In this document: piece after piece, positions 17,679 to 26,808 of the stretch
Numbering within the stretch: position 1 is the first letter of the stretch
Layout: every line of letters starts with the position of its first letter
Origin: Dyella thiooxydans
Lineage (GTDB): Bacteria > Pseudomonadota > Gammaproteobacteria > Xanthomonadales > Rhodanobacteraceae
Reading direction: 5' to 3'
DNA length: 64,000 bases
NCBI RefSeq assembly: GCF_001641285.1
Contig: NZ_CP014841.1
Span: 3,100,001 to 3,164,000, forward strand
Position numbers and translations under genes: made by a program
The notes under the pieces: model-generated
What the model saw: the letters and a program-made list of their open reading frames with translations, nothing else
What the model was told of the DNA's origin: nothing
Databases searched by the model: none

Positions 17679-19448
17679 CTACCAGCCCAGCAAGGCGCTT
17701 CCGCTGCCCGGCGAACCATCCGGACGGGTGAACCAGTAGACGTGGTTTTCGCCGCCGGTGCACCCGACCCCGGTGGCGTCGTCGGTGACCACGCCGTCGG
17801 CGCTGGCCACGTCGGTGCGGTAGCAGCCGCCGAGCGAATCGCGGAAGGCGAAGCTCTGCGCGTTCTGCTGCCCGCTGTGGCCGGTCACGTTGAAGCTGCC
17901 GTCGAAGTCCAGCGTGTCGCCGGCGTCCACCGTGTTGCTGACGTGCGCGGCATACAGCGTGCGCCCGGCGAATTCGCGGCGGATGTCGTTGGTGTAACCC
18001 TGGTGCACCTGGGTCTCCATGACGTAACCGCCGTCGCTCGTGGGGTCGAAGCTATAGTCGACATGCAGCGGGTAGCGAAGCCGCTGGTGGTACTCGCCGA
18101 CGAGGTGGCGACCGATGCGGTGGCGACTGACGCCGTCCACCGAGGTGAGCTGGTCGGTGACCTGGCGGTAGGTGCTGGCGTCGATGGTGAAGCTCTGCGT
18201 GTCGGTGAACGCCACGGTCTGATCCACCGTACTGTCCACCCGCCCGTGCGAGGTGATGGCATATCCCGCGATCACGTAATGGCGGCTTAGACGGGTGGTG
18301 ATGGCACCGCTCACGTTGCCGCCGGTGTCGGTCACCAGCGTATCGCCGACGGTCGGCGTCGGCGCCTGCCCGACCAGGGTATTGCGGAGCAGGCCGCCGC
18401 GGACCCGGCGCAGGTGCGGATCCCGGTAGAGCAACAGCGTGGCGCTGGCCAGGAAATAGTGGTTGGCGCCGGCGACATTCACCGCCACGGTGTGCGGGTT
18501 GCCGTCGCTGAGCAGCCCGGCGAATGGCGTGAGGTCGACCCGGTAGGGCATGAAGTTGAGCGTCTGCACGCCCGGCGTCGGCCGCCACAGATAGGGATCG
18601 ATGCCGCCGGTGTAGATCCATGGATAGACCGGAGCCACGCCGGCCGGCTGCCCGTCGATGCTGACCTCCGCCTCGCGGAAATTGCCGCCGCCGCACTCCT
18701 GCACTTCGGCCGCATAGCTGTCGGGCACGCAGGTGTACCAGAACTCGTCGCTGCTCTGGCTCTGCGCGATGACGTCCAGATAGGCGCGATCGATGTTGGT
18801 CGGCAAGGTCAGCGTCTTCGACAGCGGGCTGTCGGAGGTGTCCAGCAGGGTGGCGTTGCCGACGGCGTCGCTGCCGAGCGGCAGCACGCTGTCGGGCGTG
18901 AGGGCCCCCGGAGCCCGCAACGAGGCCGGATAGAACAACAGACGCGCGCTGCCGTGGATCACGCCCGTGTAGGTGCCGTTGACCACGTTGCCCAGCACCG
19001 CGCGGCCAGTGCCGGCCTGACGGAGCAGGGCGCTGTAGTCGGTCAGGTCGCGCTCCACGTGCCAGCTCGGCGAGACCGTGGACGAAGGCTCCTGGGTGGT
19101 GCCGTAGTAGAGGTTCACCCCACCGAGCCAGAGCTGCGCGGTGCGGTCGAACTGGCGTCCGGCGGTGACGGAAAAATCAGCCTCCAGCACCACCTTGGCC
19201 CAGTGCGTGCCGCAGCCGCTGGGCGGCGCATAGCTGTAAGGGTGGTCGCTGAAATCGACGAAGCTGTCGCCGCTGAACAGGGTCACCACGCATGGCGTGC
19301 CGGGCGGTCGCGGTACGGCCGGATCGGCCACGGTGACGTTGGTCGAACCTACCGCGCTGGCGTCGACCGGACACGGGCCGGCGATCGACAACGCACCCAG
19401 CAGCCCGCACAACCACGGGCCGCACTTCGAATTTCCCCTCGGCAGCAT
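17679..19448 (-). CDS. Secreted peptide-N4-(N-acetyl-beta-glucosaminyl)asparagine amidase A-like protein
   Basis: 589 residues, ATG 19448 with AGGGAG upstream and a signal peptide to about residue 30. Family features of PNGase A (PF12222): TLFSGDSFVDFSDHPYSYAP, CGTHWAKVVLEADF, the central PVYPWIYTGGIDPYLWRP, and NHYFLASATLLLYRD. PNGase A releases N-glycans from glycoproteins, including plant types with core alpha-1,3-fucose. Related genes occur in xanthomonads and fungi. It stands alone here on the minus strand, with neither glycosidases nor a TonB receptor beside it. Confidence 0.88.
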   Translation of the reverse strand: MLPRGNSKCGPWLCGLLGALSIAGPCPVDASAVGSTNVTVADPAVPRPPGTPCVVTLFSGDSFVDFSDHPYSYAPPSGCGTHWAKVVLEADFSVTAGRQFDRTAQLWLGGVNLYYGTTQEPSSTVSPSWHVERDLTDYSALLRQAGTGRAVLGNVVNGTYTGVIHGSARLLFYPASLRAPGALTPDSVLPLGSDAVGNATLLDTSDSPLSKTLTLPTNIDRAYLDVIAQSQSSDEFWYTCVPDSYAAEVQECGGGNFREAEVSIDGQPAGVAPVYPWIYTGGIDPYLWRPTPGVQTLNFMPYRVDLTPFAGLLSDGNPHTVAVNVAGANHYFLASATLLLYRDPHLRRVRGGLLRNTLVGQAPTPTVGDTLVTDTGGNVSGAITTRLSRHYVIAGYAITSHGRVDSTVDQTVAFTDTQSFTIDASTYRQVTDQLTSVDGVSRHRIGRHLVGEYHQRLRYPLHVDYSFDPTSDGGYVMETQVHQGYTNDIRREFAGRTLYAAHVSNTVDAGDTLDFDGSFNVTGHSGQQNAQSFAFRDSLGGCYRTDVASADGVVTDDATGVGCTGGENHVYWFTRPDGSPGSGSALLGW

Positions 19449-19543
19449 GCGCGTACTCCCTTCGTCATGATGCCCCCTGTGAGGCGCACGCTAGCACGGT
19501 CTTCCGGCGCAAGAATTCACGCTCCGCGGGTGAAGCGCGGGGC

Positions 19544-19795
19544 TCAGCGCGTCGCCGCTTCCAGCCGGGTGAGCCAGCGCATGGCGTGGTCGCGGTCATC
19601 GCCGCACATCGCCGGCTCCGGGCGCAGGCCCGCGCAGACGGCCGGGCGTTCGGGCCGGCCGAACAGCCGGCAGCGGTTGGCTTCGTCCAGCTGCACGCAG
19701 CGCACGCCGGCCGGCTTGCCTTGCGGCATGCCGGGGATCGGCGAGCTGATCGACGGAGCGATGCAGCACGCGCCGCAGCCGGCGCGGCAGTCCAT
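19544..19795 (-). CDS. YkgJ family cysteine cluster protein
   Basis: 83 residues beginning [11 protein letters not shown], with further cysteines in RCVQ, RCRLFG, VCAGL and MCGDD. This matches the zinc/iron chelating YkgJ-type cluster (CxxxCxxCC...C...C). Function unknown. The start lies 8 nt past the aroE stop, so it is probably the second gene of an aroE transcript. The long open frame upstream belongs to the antisense of aroE. Confidence 0.88.
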   Translation of the reverse strand: MDCRAGCGACCIAPSISSPIPGMPQGKPAGVRCVQLDEANRCRLFGRPERPAVCAGLRPEPAMCGDDRDHAMRWLTRLEAATR

Positions 19796-19803
19796 CGGGC
19801 GGC

Positions 19804-20625
19804 TCAGCCGCGCAGCATGGCGTAGACCGGATCGGTGTCCGGACGATGCCCATGCCACAGCTCGAACGCGTCGGCCGCGGTCTCCACCAGCATGCCCAGC
19901 CCGTCGAAGGCGAACAGCGCGCCGGCGCTCTTCGCCCAGGCGAGGAAGGCGATCGCCGCGGTGCCGTAGCTGAGGTCGTAGCAGAGGGCACGCGCGCCAA
20001 CCAGCGCGGTCGGCAGCTCCAGCGACTTGCCCAGCACCCCGGCGGAGGTGGCGTTGAGGATCAGGTTGTAGCTGCCGATGTCGGCGAGGTCTTCCCAGTA
20101 GCGGGTATGGACGCGGGCCGGCTCGCCGATCGCGTCGGCCAGCGCGTCGGCCGGCGCCGAGCTGCGGTTGACGATGGTCAGGCTCTGCACGCCGGCGTCC
20201 AGCAGGGACCAGGCCACGCCGCGCGCCGCACCGCCGGCGCCGAGCAGCAGCGCATCGTGGCCGCGCAGGTCGACGCGGTGGCGGTCGACGAGGTCGCGCA
20301 CCAGGCCGGCGCCATCGGTGTTGTGGGCGGCCAGCCGGCCGTCCTCCAGCCGGGTCAGCACGTTGGCGGTACCGGCGCGGTGCGCCGCCTCGCTGGCGGT
20401 GTCGGCCAGCGCCAGTGCGGCGGCCTTGTGCGGCAGGGTGACGTTGGCGCCGTGGCCGCGGTCGGCGAAGAACGCGTGCACGGCCTCCGGGAAATCCGCC
20501 GGGGCCGCGTCGATGGTGCGGTAGTCGACGGCGAGGCCGAACTGCCGCCCGAAGGCCTCGTGGATGCGCGGCGACAGCGAATGGCCGATCGGATGGCCGA
20601 ACACGGCGTAACGGCGGTCGGTCAT
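19804..20625 (-). CDS. aroE: Shikimate dehydrogenase (NADP+)
   Basis: 273 residues with AAGGA 7 nt before the ATG. Substrate-site residues are present: SLSPR, K67 in NVTLPHK, and D104 in HNTDGAG. The NADP site is [10 protein letters not shown] followed by NRSS. It reduces 3-dehydroshikimate to shikimate in aromatic amino-acid synthesis. Length and motifs are complete. Confidence 0.96.
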   Translation of the reverse strand: MTDRRYAVFGHPIGHSLSPRIHEAFGRQFGLAVDYRTIDAAPADFPEAVHAFFADRGHGANVTLPHKAAALALADTASEAAHRAGTANVLTRLEDGRLAAHNTDGAGLVRDLVDRHRVDLRGHDALLLGAGGAARGVAWSLLDAGVQSLTIVNRSSAPADALADAIGEPARVHTRYWEDLADIGSYNLILNATSAGVLGKSLELPTALVGARALCYDLSYGTAAIAFLAWAKSAGALFAFDGLGMLVETAADAFELWHGHRPDTDPVYAMLRG

Positions 20626-20688
20626 GGCGGGTCCTTCGGTGGAAACGGGCGACGATTCTAACCGCCCGCGGCGGCGTTCCGACCCGGC

Positions 20689-21246
20689 TCAGGGCGTATC
20701 GAAGCCCGGCTGGCCGAGGTCCTCCGGCTTCTGCGGCACCTTGCGCACCTCGTCGACCGGAAAGCCCTGCGCCTTCGCCACGTCGAGCAGGCGACGATAC
20801 TCGGCATCCGGCAGCTGCCGCTCGCGCGCCATGATCCACATGAGCTTGCGCGAGGGCAGGCCGACAAGCACCGAGCCGTAGTCCGGCGACAGGTCGACGA
20901 TGACGTAGTCGGAGCGCAGCGGCCACACCAGCTGCACCTTCCAGTGCGCCGTGTTGGACGGATCCGGCAGCCAGGCCTTGCCGCCCCAGGTCTTCTCCGG
21001 CGCTTCGAAGCCCTTGCGGTAGTGGTAGGTGACGGCGATGGTGCCATCCGGCTTCAGGTGGTACTCGTCGGCGGTGGCGACGTCGCCACGCTCGGCGAAG
21101 TAGGGCACGTGGGCGATGACGTACCAGGTGCCCATGTAGCGCTGCAGGTCGACCGAATGCGCCTCGCGCAGCGGCAGCTGGCTGGCGCAGCCGCCGAGCA
21201 GGGCGATGCCGAGCAGCAGGGCGAGCGAGTGGGAACGGCGTTGCAT
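20689..21246 (-). CDS. Lipocalin lipoprotein (Blc-like)
   Basis: 185 residues. Lipobox LGGC (Cys20) and the lipocalin signature GTWY at 39-42 followed by YVIAHVPYF. Later strands include [19 protein letters not shown] and [17 protein letters not shown], as in bacterial Blc outer-membrane lipocalins that bind lysophospholipids or fatty acids. It is 62 bp downstream of aroE's start on the same strand. E. coli blc responds to membrane stress; no regulator site is visible here. Confidence 0.93.
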   Translation of the reverse strand: MQRRSHSLALLLGIALLGGCASQLPLREAHSVDLQRYMGTWYVIAHVPYFAERGDVATADEYHLKPDGTIAVTYHYRKGFEAPEKTWGGKAWLPDPSNTAHWKVQLVWPLRSDYVIVDLSPDYGSVLVGLPSRKLMWIMARERQLPDAEYRRLLDVAKAQGFPVDEVRKVPQKPEDLGQPGFDTP

Positions 21247-21399
21247 GGGGAGCCTCGCTTGGAGATCGGGAATCTTTCAGGGTTACGGCCCGCCATGCCG
21301 AACCGATGCACGGTCCCGGCGGATACCGTCAGCCATCGCAGCCGCTGAGACGGCCCCACCGGAAGCTCGGCGGCAACCGTTCGGCCACCGGAGTCCGCC

Positions 21400-21609
21400 A
21401 TGTCCCGCCTGTCCACCGCACGCCTCGTCGCTCCCTCCTTCACGCAGTACGCCGCCGCGATCGCCCTGTGCTGGCTGCTGGTCGGTGCCTTCGCCCTGAC
21501 GCTGACGCCGCTGCCGGCGAGAACCATCGGAGCGGGGTGGTCGCCCCTGTTCTGGCTGGTGCTGGCCCCGGCCTGCACGCTGGCCGGGTTGCGCCTGCGC
21601 CGGGGCTGA
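21400..21609 (+). CDS. Small membrane protein, function unknown
   Basis: 69 residues with GGAG about 6 nt before the ATG. Two hydrophobic segments, about residues 17-36 (YAAAIALCWLLVGAFALTLT) and 47-64 (PLFWLVLAPACTLAGLRL), joined by a short PLPARTIGAGW loop. No known domain. It stands alone between the lipocalin and GGDEF-EAL genes. Coding-like composition and a good ribosome site support it. Confidence 0.6.
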   Translation: MSRLSTARLVAPSFTQYAAAIALCWLLVGAFALTLTPLPARTIGAGWSPLFWLVLAPACTLAGLRLRRG

Positions 21610-21717
21610 ACCCGCTGCGGTCCCCGCGCCGGCGGCGTGCTTCTGTGCTACAAGACGCGCTCGCTTGAACGTCGACAGTGCCCGGGGATGCGGCCCCGAG
21701 CGTGAACACGGGGCCGC

Positions 21718-23727
21718 ATGGCACACCCTCACAACCTCTGGTTGCCCGCGCTGCTGGGCGCGCTCGCCACCCTGCACGCCTACCTCGCGCTGGACACGAT
21801 CCCGCGGGTGGCTTCCGCGCGCGGTGCGGTGGCCATGTTGTGGCTGGGGTTCGGTGCGGCGGTGCTGGCGGTCGGCGTGTGGACCACCCAGTACCTCGGC
21901 CACGCCGCGACCTCCAGCCTGGGCGGCGTGCATGCAGCCGTGGCCGGCGGCATCGCCTGGGCGAGCGCCGTGCCGGCGCTGTGCCAGGCCGCTCGCGGAC
22001 GCGCCTGGCTCGCCGGCATCCTGCTCGGCGCGGGCCTGGCGCTCGCCACCACCTTCGACCAGCGACTGGACCGTCCGGGCATGGCCAGCTGCCTCGCTTG
22101 GATGCTGCTGCTCGGCGCTGCCGGCGCGATGGCCGCGCTGGCCTGGCGCGAGCGGCGCCCCACACCCTCGGCGCCGCGGGTGTGGGGCGCCGCGGCGCTG
22201 CTCGGCCTGACCATCGCGGCGCTGCCGGTCGCCGGCAACGCCCTCGCACCCGACGCGGCGATGCGCCCCCCCGCACAGGCGCCCGGCGCCGCGGCGTTCG
22301 TGATCTCCGCGCTGGTGCTGCTGCTGGCCGCGGTAGTGCAGCGCGCGCAGCGCGAGCTGGCGCGGCAGGCGGCGCAGATCCGCGGCGAACTGGAGTCGGC
22401 GCGCCAGGCGCTGGTGCACCAGGCCTTCCACGATGCGCTCACCGCCCTGCCCAACCGCGCCAAGGTACTGGCGCAGCTGCAGGAGCTGCTGCCGACGGCC
22501 GGACGTGAAGGGCTGGACGTGGCGGTGATGTTCATCGACCTGGACGGCTTCAAGTCGATCAACGACACGCTCGGCCACGAGGCCGGCGACGAGTTCCTGC
22601 GCCGGGTCGCCGAGGCACTCAACGCCAGCGTGCGCCAGCGCGACACCGTGGCCCGGTTCGGCGGCGACGAGTTCGTGGTGGTGCTGGAGCGTTTCCGCAG
22701 CCGCGAGAACCTCGGCGCGATCTGCGAGAAGATCCTCGCCCGCGTCGGCGCGCCGGTGCTGGTGGCCGGGCAGAAGGTGACCGCCACGCCGAGCATCGGC
22801 GTGGCGGTGTTCCCCGACGATGGCGCCGAGCCGACCGAACTGCTGCGCCACGCCGACATCGCCATGTATGCCGCCAAGGAGCGGGGCAAGGCCGGCTTCT
22901 GCTTCTACGAGCCGCAGATGATCGCCCGCGCCAGCGAGCGGCTGGCGCTGTCCACCGACCTGCGCGAGGGCCTGGGCCGCGACGAGCTGCGCGTGTGCTA
23001 CCAGCCGAAGGTGGACCTGCGCTCGCGCCGGCTGGTCGGGCTGGAGGCGCTGGCGCGCTGGGCGCACCCAACCCGCGGACACCTGCCGCCGTCGATGTTC
23101 ATCCCGCTGGCCGAGGACTGCGGCCTGATCGCCCGCCTCGGCGAACGCGTGGTGCGCGAGGTGGCCGGGCAGATCGCGCGCTGGCGGGCCGAGGGCCTGC
23201 CGCTGGTGCCGGTGGCGATCAACCTGTCGATGCAGGAGATCCAGGGCGCCAACTTCGTGCCGTCGCTGCTGCGCACGCTGGCCGAGACCGGACTAGACCG
23301 CCACGCGATCGAGTTCGAGATCACCGAGACCGCGGCGATGACCGACGTGCACACCACGCTGCGCCACCTGCGCGAGCTGGAGGCGCTCGGCTTCCGCATC
23401 GCCATCGACGACTTCGGCACCGGCTTCTCCAGTCTCAGCCACCTGCGCCAGCTGCCGGCGCGCACGATCAAGATCGACCAGTCGTTCGTGCACGGCGCGG
23501 ACGTCTCGCACCACGACCGCGAGATCACCGAGGCGATCATCGCGCTGGCCCGCAAGCTGCGCCTGCACACGGTGGCCGAGGGCGTGGAGAGCGAGCAGCA
23601 GGCGAGCTGGCTGGTGCAGGCCGGCTGCGATATCGGCCAGGGCTACCTGTTCGGGCGGCCGCTGCCGCCGGGCGAGACGGCCACCCTGCTGGCCGCGGGG
23701 TTCGCCGGCGCGCCGGTCGGCGCCTGA
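21718..23727 (+). CDS. Membrane GGDEF-EAL cyclic-di-GMP enzyme
   Basis: 669 residues. An N-terminal part with roughly six or seven hydrophobic helices (about 1-210) is followed by a short coiled segment, a GGDEF domain (GGDEF at 315-319, so the diguanylate cyclase motif is intact) and an EAL domain (EAL at 443-445). The EAL metal and catalytic residues are also present in NLSMQEI, EITETAAM, IDDFGTGFSS, KIDQSFV and AEGVE. Both activities are therefore possible. The membrane part vaguely recalls MHYT sensors but lacks clear MHYT motifs. It likely senses an unknown signal and tunes c-di-GMP. Confidence 0.92.
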   Translation: MAHPHNLWLPALLGALATLHAYLALDTIPRVASARGAVAMLWLGFGAAVLAVGVWTTQYLGHAATSSLGGVHAAVAGGIAWASAVPALCQAARGRAWLAGILLGAGLALATTFDQRLDRPGMASCLAWMLLLGAAGAMAALAWRERRPTPSAPRVWGAAALLGLTIAALPVAGNALAPDAAMRPPAQAPGAAAFVISALVLLLAAVVQRAQRELARQAAQIRGELESARQALVHQAFHDALTALPNRAKVLAQLQELLPTAGREGLDVAVMFIDLDGFKSINDTLGHEAGDEFLRRVAEALNASVRQRDTVARFGGDEFVVVLERFRSRENLGAICEKILARVGAPVLVAGQKVTATPSIGVAVFPDDGAEPTELLRHADIAMYAAKERGKAGFCFYEPQMIARASERLALSTDLREGLGRDELRVCYQPKVDLRSRRLVGLEALARWAHPTRGHLPPSMFIPLAEDCGLIARLGERVVREVAGQIARWRAEGLPLVPVAINLSMQEIQGANFVPSLLRTLAETGLDRHAIEFEITETAAMTDVHTTLRHLRELEALGFRIAIDDFGTGFSSLSHLRQLPARTIKIDQSFVHGADVSHHDREITEAIIALARKLRLHTVAEGVESEQQASWLVQAGCDIGQGYLFGRPLPPGETATLLAAGFAGAPVGA

Positions 23728-23737
23728 GCCTGCCGGC

Positions 23738-25222
23738 TCAGCGGCCGATGCCCAGCCGCTTGTGCTCCAGCCGGCGCAGGAACTCCTGCATGATCCGGCG
23801 GTACAGGTCCTCGCCGAGGTAGACGTCCTCGACGCCGGCGTCGATCGACGGGTTGTCGTTCACCTCGATCACCACCGGCTTGCCGTGGACCTGCTTCAGG
23901 TCCACGCCGTACAGGCCGTCGCCGACCGCGTGGGTGGCCTTGAGCGCCAGTTTCAGGACGTCCGACGGCACGTCGCGCACCGGGATCGTCTCGAACCCGC
24001 CGGACTTGGCCGTACCCTTGGCGCCGTGGTTGTAGATCTGCCAGTGGCCGCGCGACATGTAGTACTTGCAGGCGTACAGCGGCTCACGGTTGAGCACGCC
24101 GATACGCCAGTCGAACTCGGTGTAGAGGAACTCCTGCGCCAGCAGCAGCGCGCTGTGCTGGAACAGTTCACCGGCCGCCTTCTCCAGCGCCGCGGCATCC
24201 TCCACCTTGACCACGCCGCGCGAGAACGAGCCGTCCGGGATCTTCAGCACGATCGGGAAGCCGAGCTTCTCGCCGACCTCCTTCAGGCCCTTGAGGTTGT
24301 CGCGGTAGAGGATCTCGGTGCGCGGCACGGCGAGCTTGCGCGAGACCATCAGGTCGTTGAGGAAGATCTTGTTCGTGCAGCGCAGGATCGAGGCCGGATC
24401 GTCGATCACCACCATCCCCTCGCGCTCGGCGCGATGGGCGAAGCGGTAGGTGTGGTTGTCGCTGGCCGTGGTCTCGCGGATGAACAGGCCGTCGTACTCG
24501 GCCAGCCGCGGGTAGTCGTTCTTGCCGATCGGATCGACCTCGATGCCCAGCTCCTTGCCGGCCTCGATGAAGGACTTCAGCGCCTTTCTGTTCGACGGCG
24601 GCATCGCCTCGTTGGGGTCGACCAGCATGGCGATGTCGTAGCGATAGCGCTTGCGTGCCCGCGGCTTGCGCCAGAGCTTCTTCGAGAAACGGTCCAGCTC
24701 GGCGGCGAAGGCGTCTTCCTGCGCGTCGTCCAGCGTGTGCAGGCCGACCGGCTTGATCGAGGCGACCTGCCACACGCGCTCGCGCTCGAACTCGATGCGA
24801 AGCAGCGGGCAGGGAAAGGTTTCGAACACCTGGCGCGCCAGGTCCTGCAGCGCCGGGTAGGCGGTCTCGCCGAAGTAGACCAGGATGCCGAAGTCGGTGG
24901 TGTCGCGACCGCCGGCCGGCAGGAAGCGGGTCAGCTTGCCGTTGAGGTCGTCGATGTCCAGGCCGTACAGCGAGCGGCGGCGCAGGTCGTTGATGGTGCG
25001 CACCGAAGGCATCACCCGGTGCCCGCGGGCCTCGGCCAGCAGCGAGACGTAGTAGCCGGTGCCCAGGTATTTGTAGCTGCGGCACAGGTTGATGACGTGG
25101 GTGCGCTCCTCGTCGGCGCCGATCGGCTCGCGCAGGTAGTCCATCGCGCTGACCACGTCCACCGACGGGTAGTACGAGCCCCAGTCCGAGGCTTTTTCCA
25201 CAACGATGACCAGGCGGGTCAT
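23738..25222 (-). CDS. RimK-type ATP-grasp ligase with N-terminal RLAN domain
   Basis: 494 residues from ATG 25222 (GAGG upstream). The N-terminal half (about 1-200) has the RLAN-type segment RLVIVVEKASDWGSYYPSVD. The C-terminal half is a RimK-like ATP-grasp: FPIVLKIPDGSFSRGVVKV, LLAQEFLYTEFDWRIGVLN and the metal-binding VVIEVNDNPSIDAG. RimK-fold enzymes form amide bonds between an amino acid and a carboxylate on a protein or small molecule. This subfamily is commonly neighboured by a GNAT acetyltransferase, as here, divergently, across about 300 bp. The substrate is not known; ribosomal-protein modification is only a carried-over name. Confidence 0.87.
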   Translation of the reverse strand: MTRLVIVVEKASDWGSYYPSVDVVSAMDYLREPIGADEERTHVINLCRSYKYLGTGYYVSLLAEARGHRVMPSVRTINDLRRRSLYGLDIDDLNGKLTRFLPAGGRDTTDFGILVYFGETAYPALQDLARQVFETFPCPLLRIEFERERVWQVASIKPVGLHTLDDAQEDAFAAELDRFSKKLWRKPRARKRYRYDIAMLVDPNEAMPPSNRKALKSFIEAGKELGIEVDPIGKNDYPRLAEYDGLFIRETTASDNHTYRFAHRAEREGMVVIDDPASILRCTNKIFLNDLMVSRKLAVPRTEILYRDNLKGLKEVGEKLGFPIVLKIPDGSFSRGVVKVEDAAALEKAAGELFQHSALLLAQEFLYTEFDWRIGVLNREPLYACKYYMSRGHWQIYNHGAKGTAKSGGFETIPVRDVPSDVLKLALKATHAVGDGLYGVDLKQVHGKPVVIEVNDNPSIDAGVEDVYLGEDLYRRIMQEFLRRLEHKRLGIGR

Positions 25223-25526
25223 GACACCTCGAGAACGCGCGTGAGAGGGAGGCCCCGTCGCGGGCCGTGTGCGGGCGGCGCGGCACAAGGCGCGCAGTTT
25301 GGCATAGCGCTGCGGGCGCACAAGCCGGTCCACTGAAGGACGACTAAACCGCCGTTGATCCGGCCGCGGACAACGGTGCAGCCCGGCGCCGGCTGCACTA
25401 AAGTGCCGCGCTCGTCACCGCCGCCCCACGCCGGCGACATCATCCTGCGCACCCTCCCGATCCGGACCGACCGCCCTGAAAAGAGCTGCCCGCCCCGCCC
25501 ATTCCGTTCCGCCCGCCACCGCCGAT
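25223..25526. other. Divergent intergenic region between RimK-like and GNAT genes
   Basis: About 300 bp with no gene. It must hold the promoters of both flanking genes. A weak -10-like TAAAGT lies at about 25399-25404 on the plus strand, inside a small CACTAAAGTG palindrome, without a matching -35. I see no operator, riboswitch or RNA gene. Confidence 0.4.
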
Positions 25527-25985
25527 GTGCGGGTCCGGCGTGCCGAACTGTCCGACCTCGACGACCTGGTGGCGCTGGAAGAGGCCACCTTCGACAGCGA
25601 CCGCATGAGCCGGGCGCAGTACCGCCGGCACCTGGACAGCGGAAGCGCCCGCGTGCTCGTGGCCAGCGCCAACCATCGGCTCTTCCTTGGCACCGCGGTA
25701 GTGTTCTTCCGCAAGGGCAGCCGGGTGGCACGACTGTATTCGCTGGCCAGCCGGCCGGAAGCCCGGGGCAAAGGTGTCGGCTCGGCACTGCTGGCCGCGG
25801 TCGAACAGGCGGCGCGACGGCACGGGTGCAATGAAATGCGCCTGGAGGTGCGGACCGACAACGCCAGCGCGATCCGTCTTTACGAGCGGCTGGGTTACCA
25901 GCGCTTCGCGCGCATCGACGGCTATTACGAGGACGGCGCGGCCGCCTGGCGCTACGCGCGGCCGCTGGATGCGGCGACCCGCTGA
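25527..25985 (+). CDS. GNAT family N-acetyltransferase
   Basis: 152 residues from GTG 25527; the frame stays open upstream but without an ATG, and MRVRRAELSDLDDLVALE is the natural GNAT beginning. Acetyl-CoA loop R80-G-K-G-V-G85 (RGKGVGSALL) and a C-terminal NASAIRLYERLGYQRFA are typical. Homologues next to RLAN-RimK proteins are often longer, with a fused C39-like peptidase; here the protein ends right after the acetyltransferase fold. It may acetylate the substrate or product of the neighbouring ligase. Confidence 0.85.
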   Translation: MRVRRAELSDLDDLVALEEATFDSDRMSRAQYRRHLDSGSARVLVASANHRLFLGTAVVFFRKGSRVARLYSLASRPEARGKGVGSALLAAVEQAARRHGCNEMRLEVRTDNASAIRLYERLGYQRFARIDGYYEDGAAAWRYARPLDAATR

Positions 25986-26672
25986 CTAGCGCAGCAGCTC
26001 CTGCATCCGCTGCGCGGTCGCGTCGTCCGGACGGGCCACCAGCGCGCCGGTGCGCATCATGGACACCTCGTAGTGGCCCCTGTCGACCAGCGGCAGGAAC
26101 GCGCCACTGCCGAACACGGCATCCACTTCGGGCAGCCAGCCGGGCAGCTCCTTGCGCAGGGTCAGCAGTTCGAAGCCACCGGAGGGAGCGAAGTCGATCA
26201 CCGTGCGCGGCGCCTCCTGCTCCTGGCGGGCATCGTCATAGCGACCGTCGATGCGGTCGAGCCGGTACACCGGTGGCGCTCCGGCCAGCAGCGCCGGCAA
26301 TTTCCACTTCAACACGATCGCCTCGACCCGGAAGGCATCGCCGGCCACGTCCACCACCCGCGAGCTGCCGTCCGGCCAGGTCAGGGTCAGCGACCAGCGC
26401 TGGGGCGACAGGATGCGTGCGTCGATCGCCACCACCGGCACTTCGGCCACCAGCTTGCGGTAGCCCCGCAGGCTCCATCCCAGCGTGAACGAGCCCAGTG
26501 CCAGCACCAGCCAGGCCAGCGTCAGCACGAGCGCCAGCGAGGCACGCAGGCGCCGCCGGCCTCGCCAGTGGCGACGGCCACCCGCGGCAGCGGTCAACGC
26601 CAGCAGCAGCAGTGCGGCGGCGACCACGAACAGCAGGGTGGCGGGCAGAGCGAGCAGATGCTCCCAGTTCAC
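25986..26672 (-). CDS. Conserved inner-membrane protein, function unknown
   Basis: 228 residues from GTG 26672 with GGAGTGA upstream. Two hydrophobic helices (about 8-30 and 45-68) separated by a very Arg-rich loop GGRRHWRGRRRLRA, then a soluble domain of about 160 residues with beta-rich look (RWSLTLTWPDGSSRVVDV, VYRLDRIDGRYDD). No recognised family. Its stop is directly adjacent to the stop of the GNAT gene. Confidence 0.65.
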   Translation of the reverse strand: MNWEHLLALPATLLFVVAAALLLLALTAAAGGRRHWRGRRRLRASLALVLTLAWLVLALGSFTLGWSLRGYRKLVAEVPVVAIDARILSPQRWSLTLTWPDGSSRVVDVAGDAFRVEAIVLKWKLPALLAGAPPVYRLDRIDGRYDDARQEQEAPRTVIDFAPSGGFELLTLRKELPGWLPEVDAVFGSGAFLPLVDRGHYEVSMMRTGALVARPDDATAQRMQELLR

Positions 26673-26808
26673 GGGTCACTCCAGGGGCGGGGGGTTCAGG
26701 CCATGGCCACCGGCGTGTCGCTGGCGGCCACGACCGGGCCTAGGGTAGCCGATGCCTACCGGGCGACCAGGGAGGCTCGCCACACGCCGGCCGTGTCTTG
26801 ACCTTTTC

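Noticed and set aside
23722-23740. Palindrome TGAGCC-TGCC-GGCTCA at the convergent ends of the GGDEF-EAL and RimK genes
   Set aside because: Only 6 bp and includes both stop codons; likely chance.
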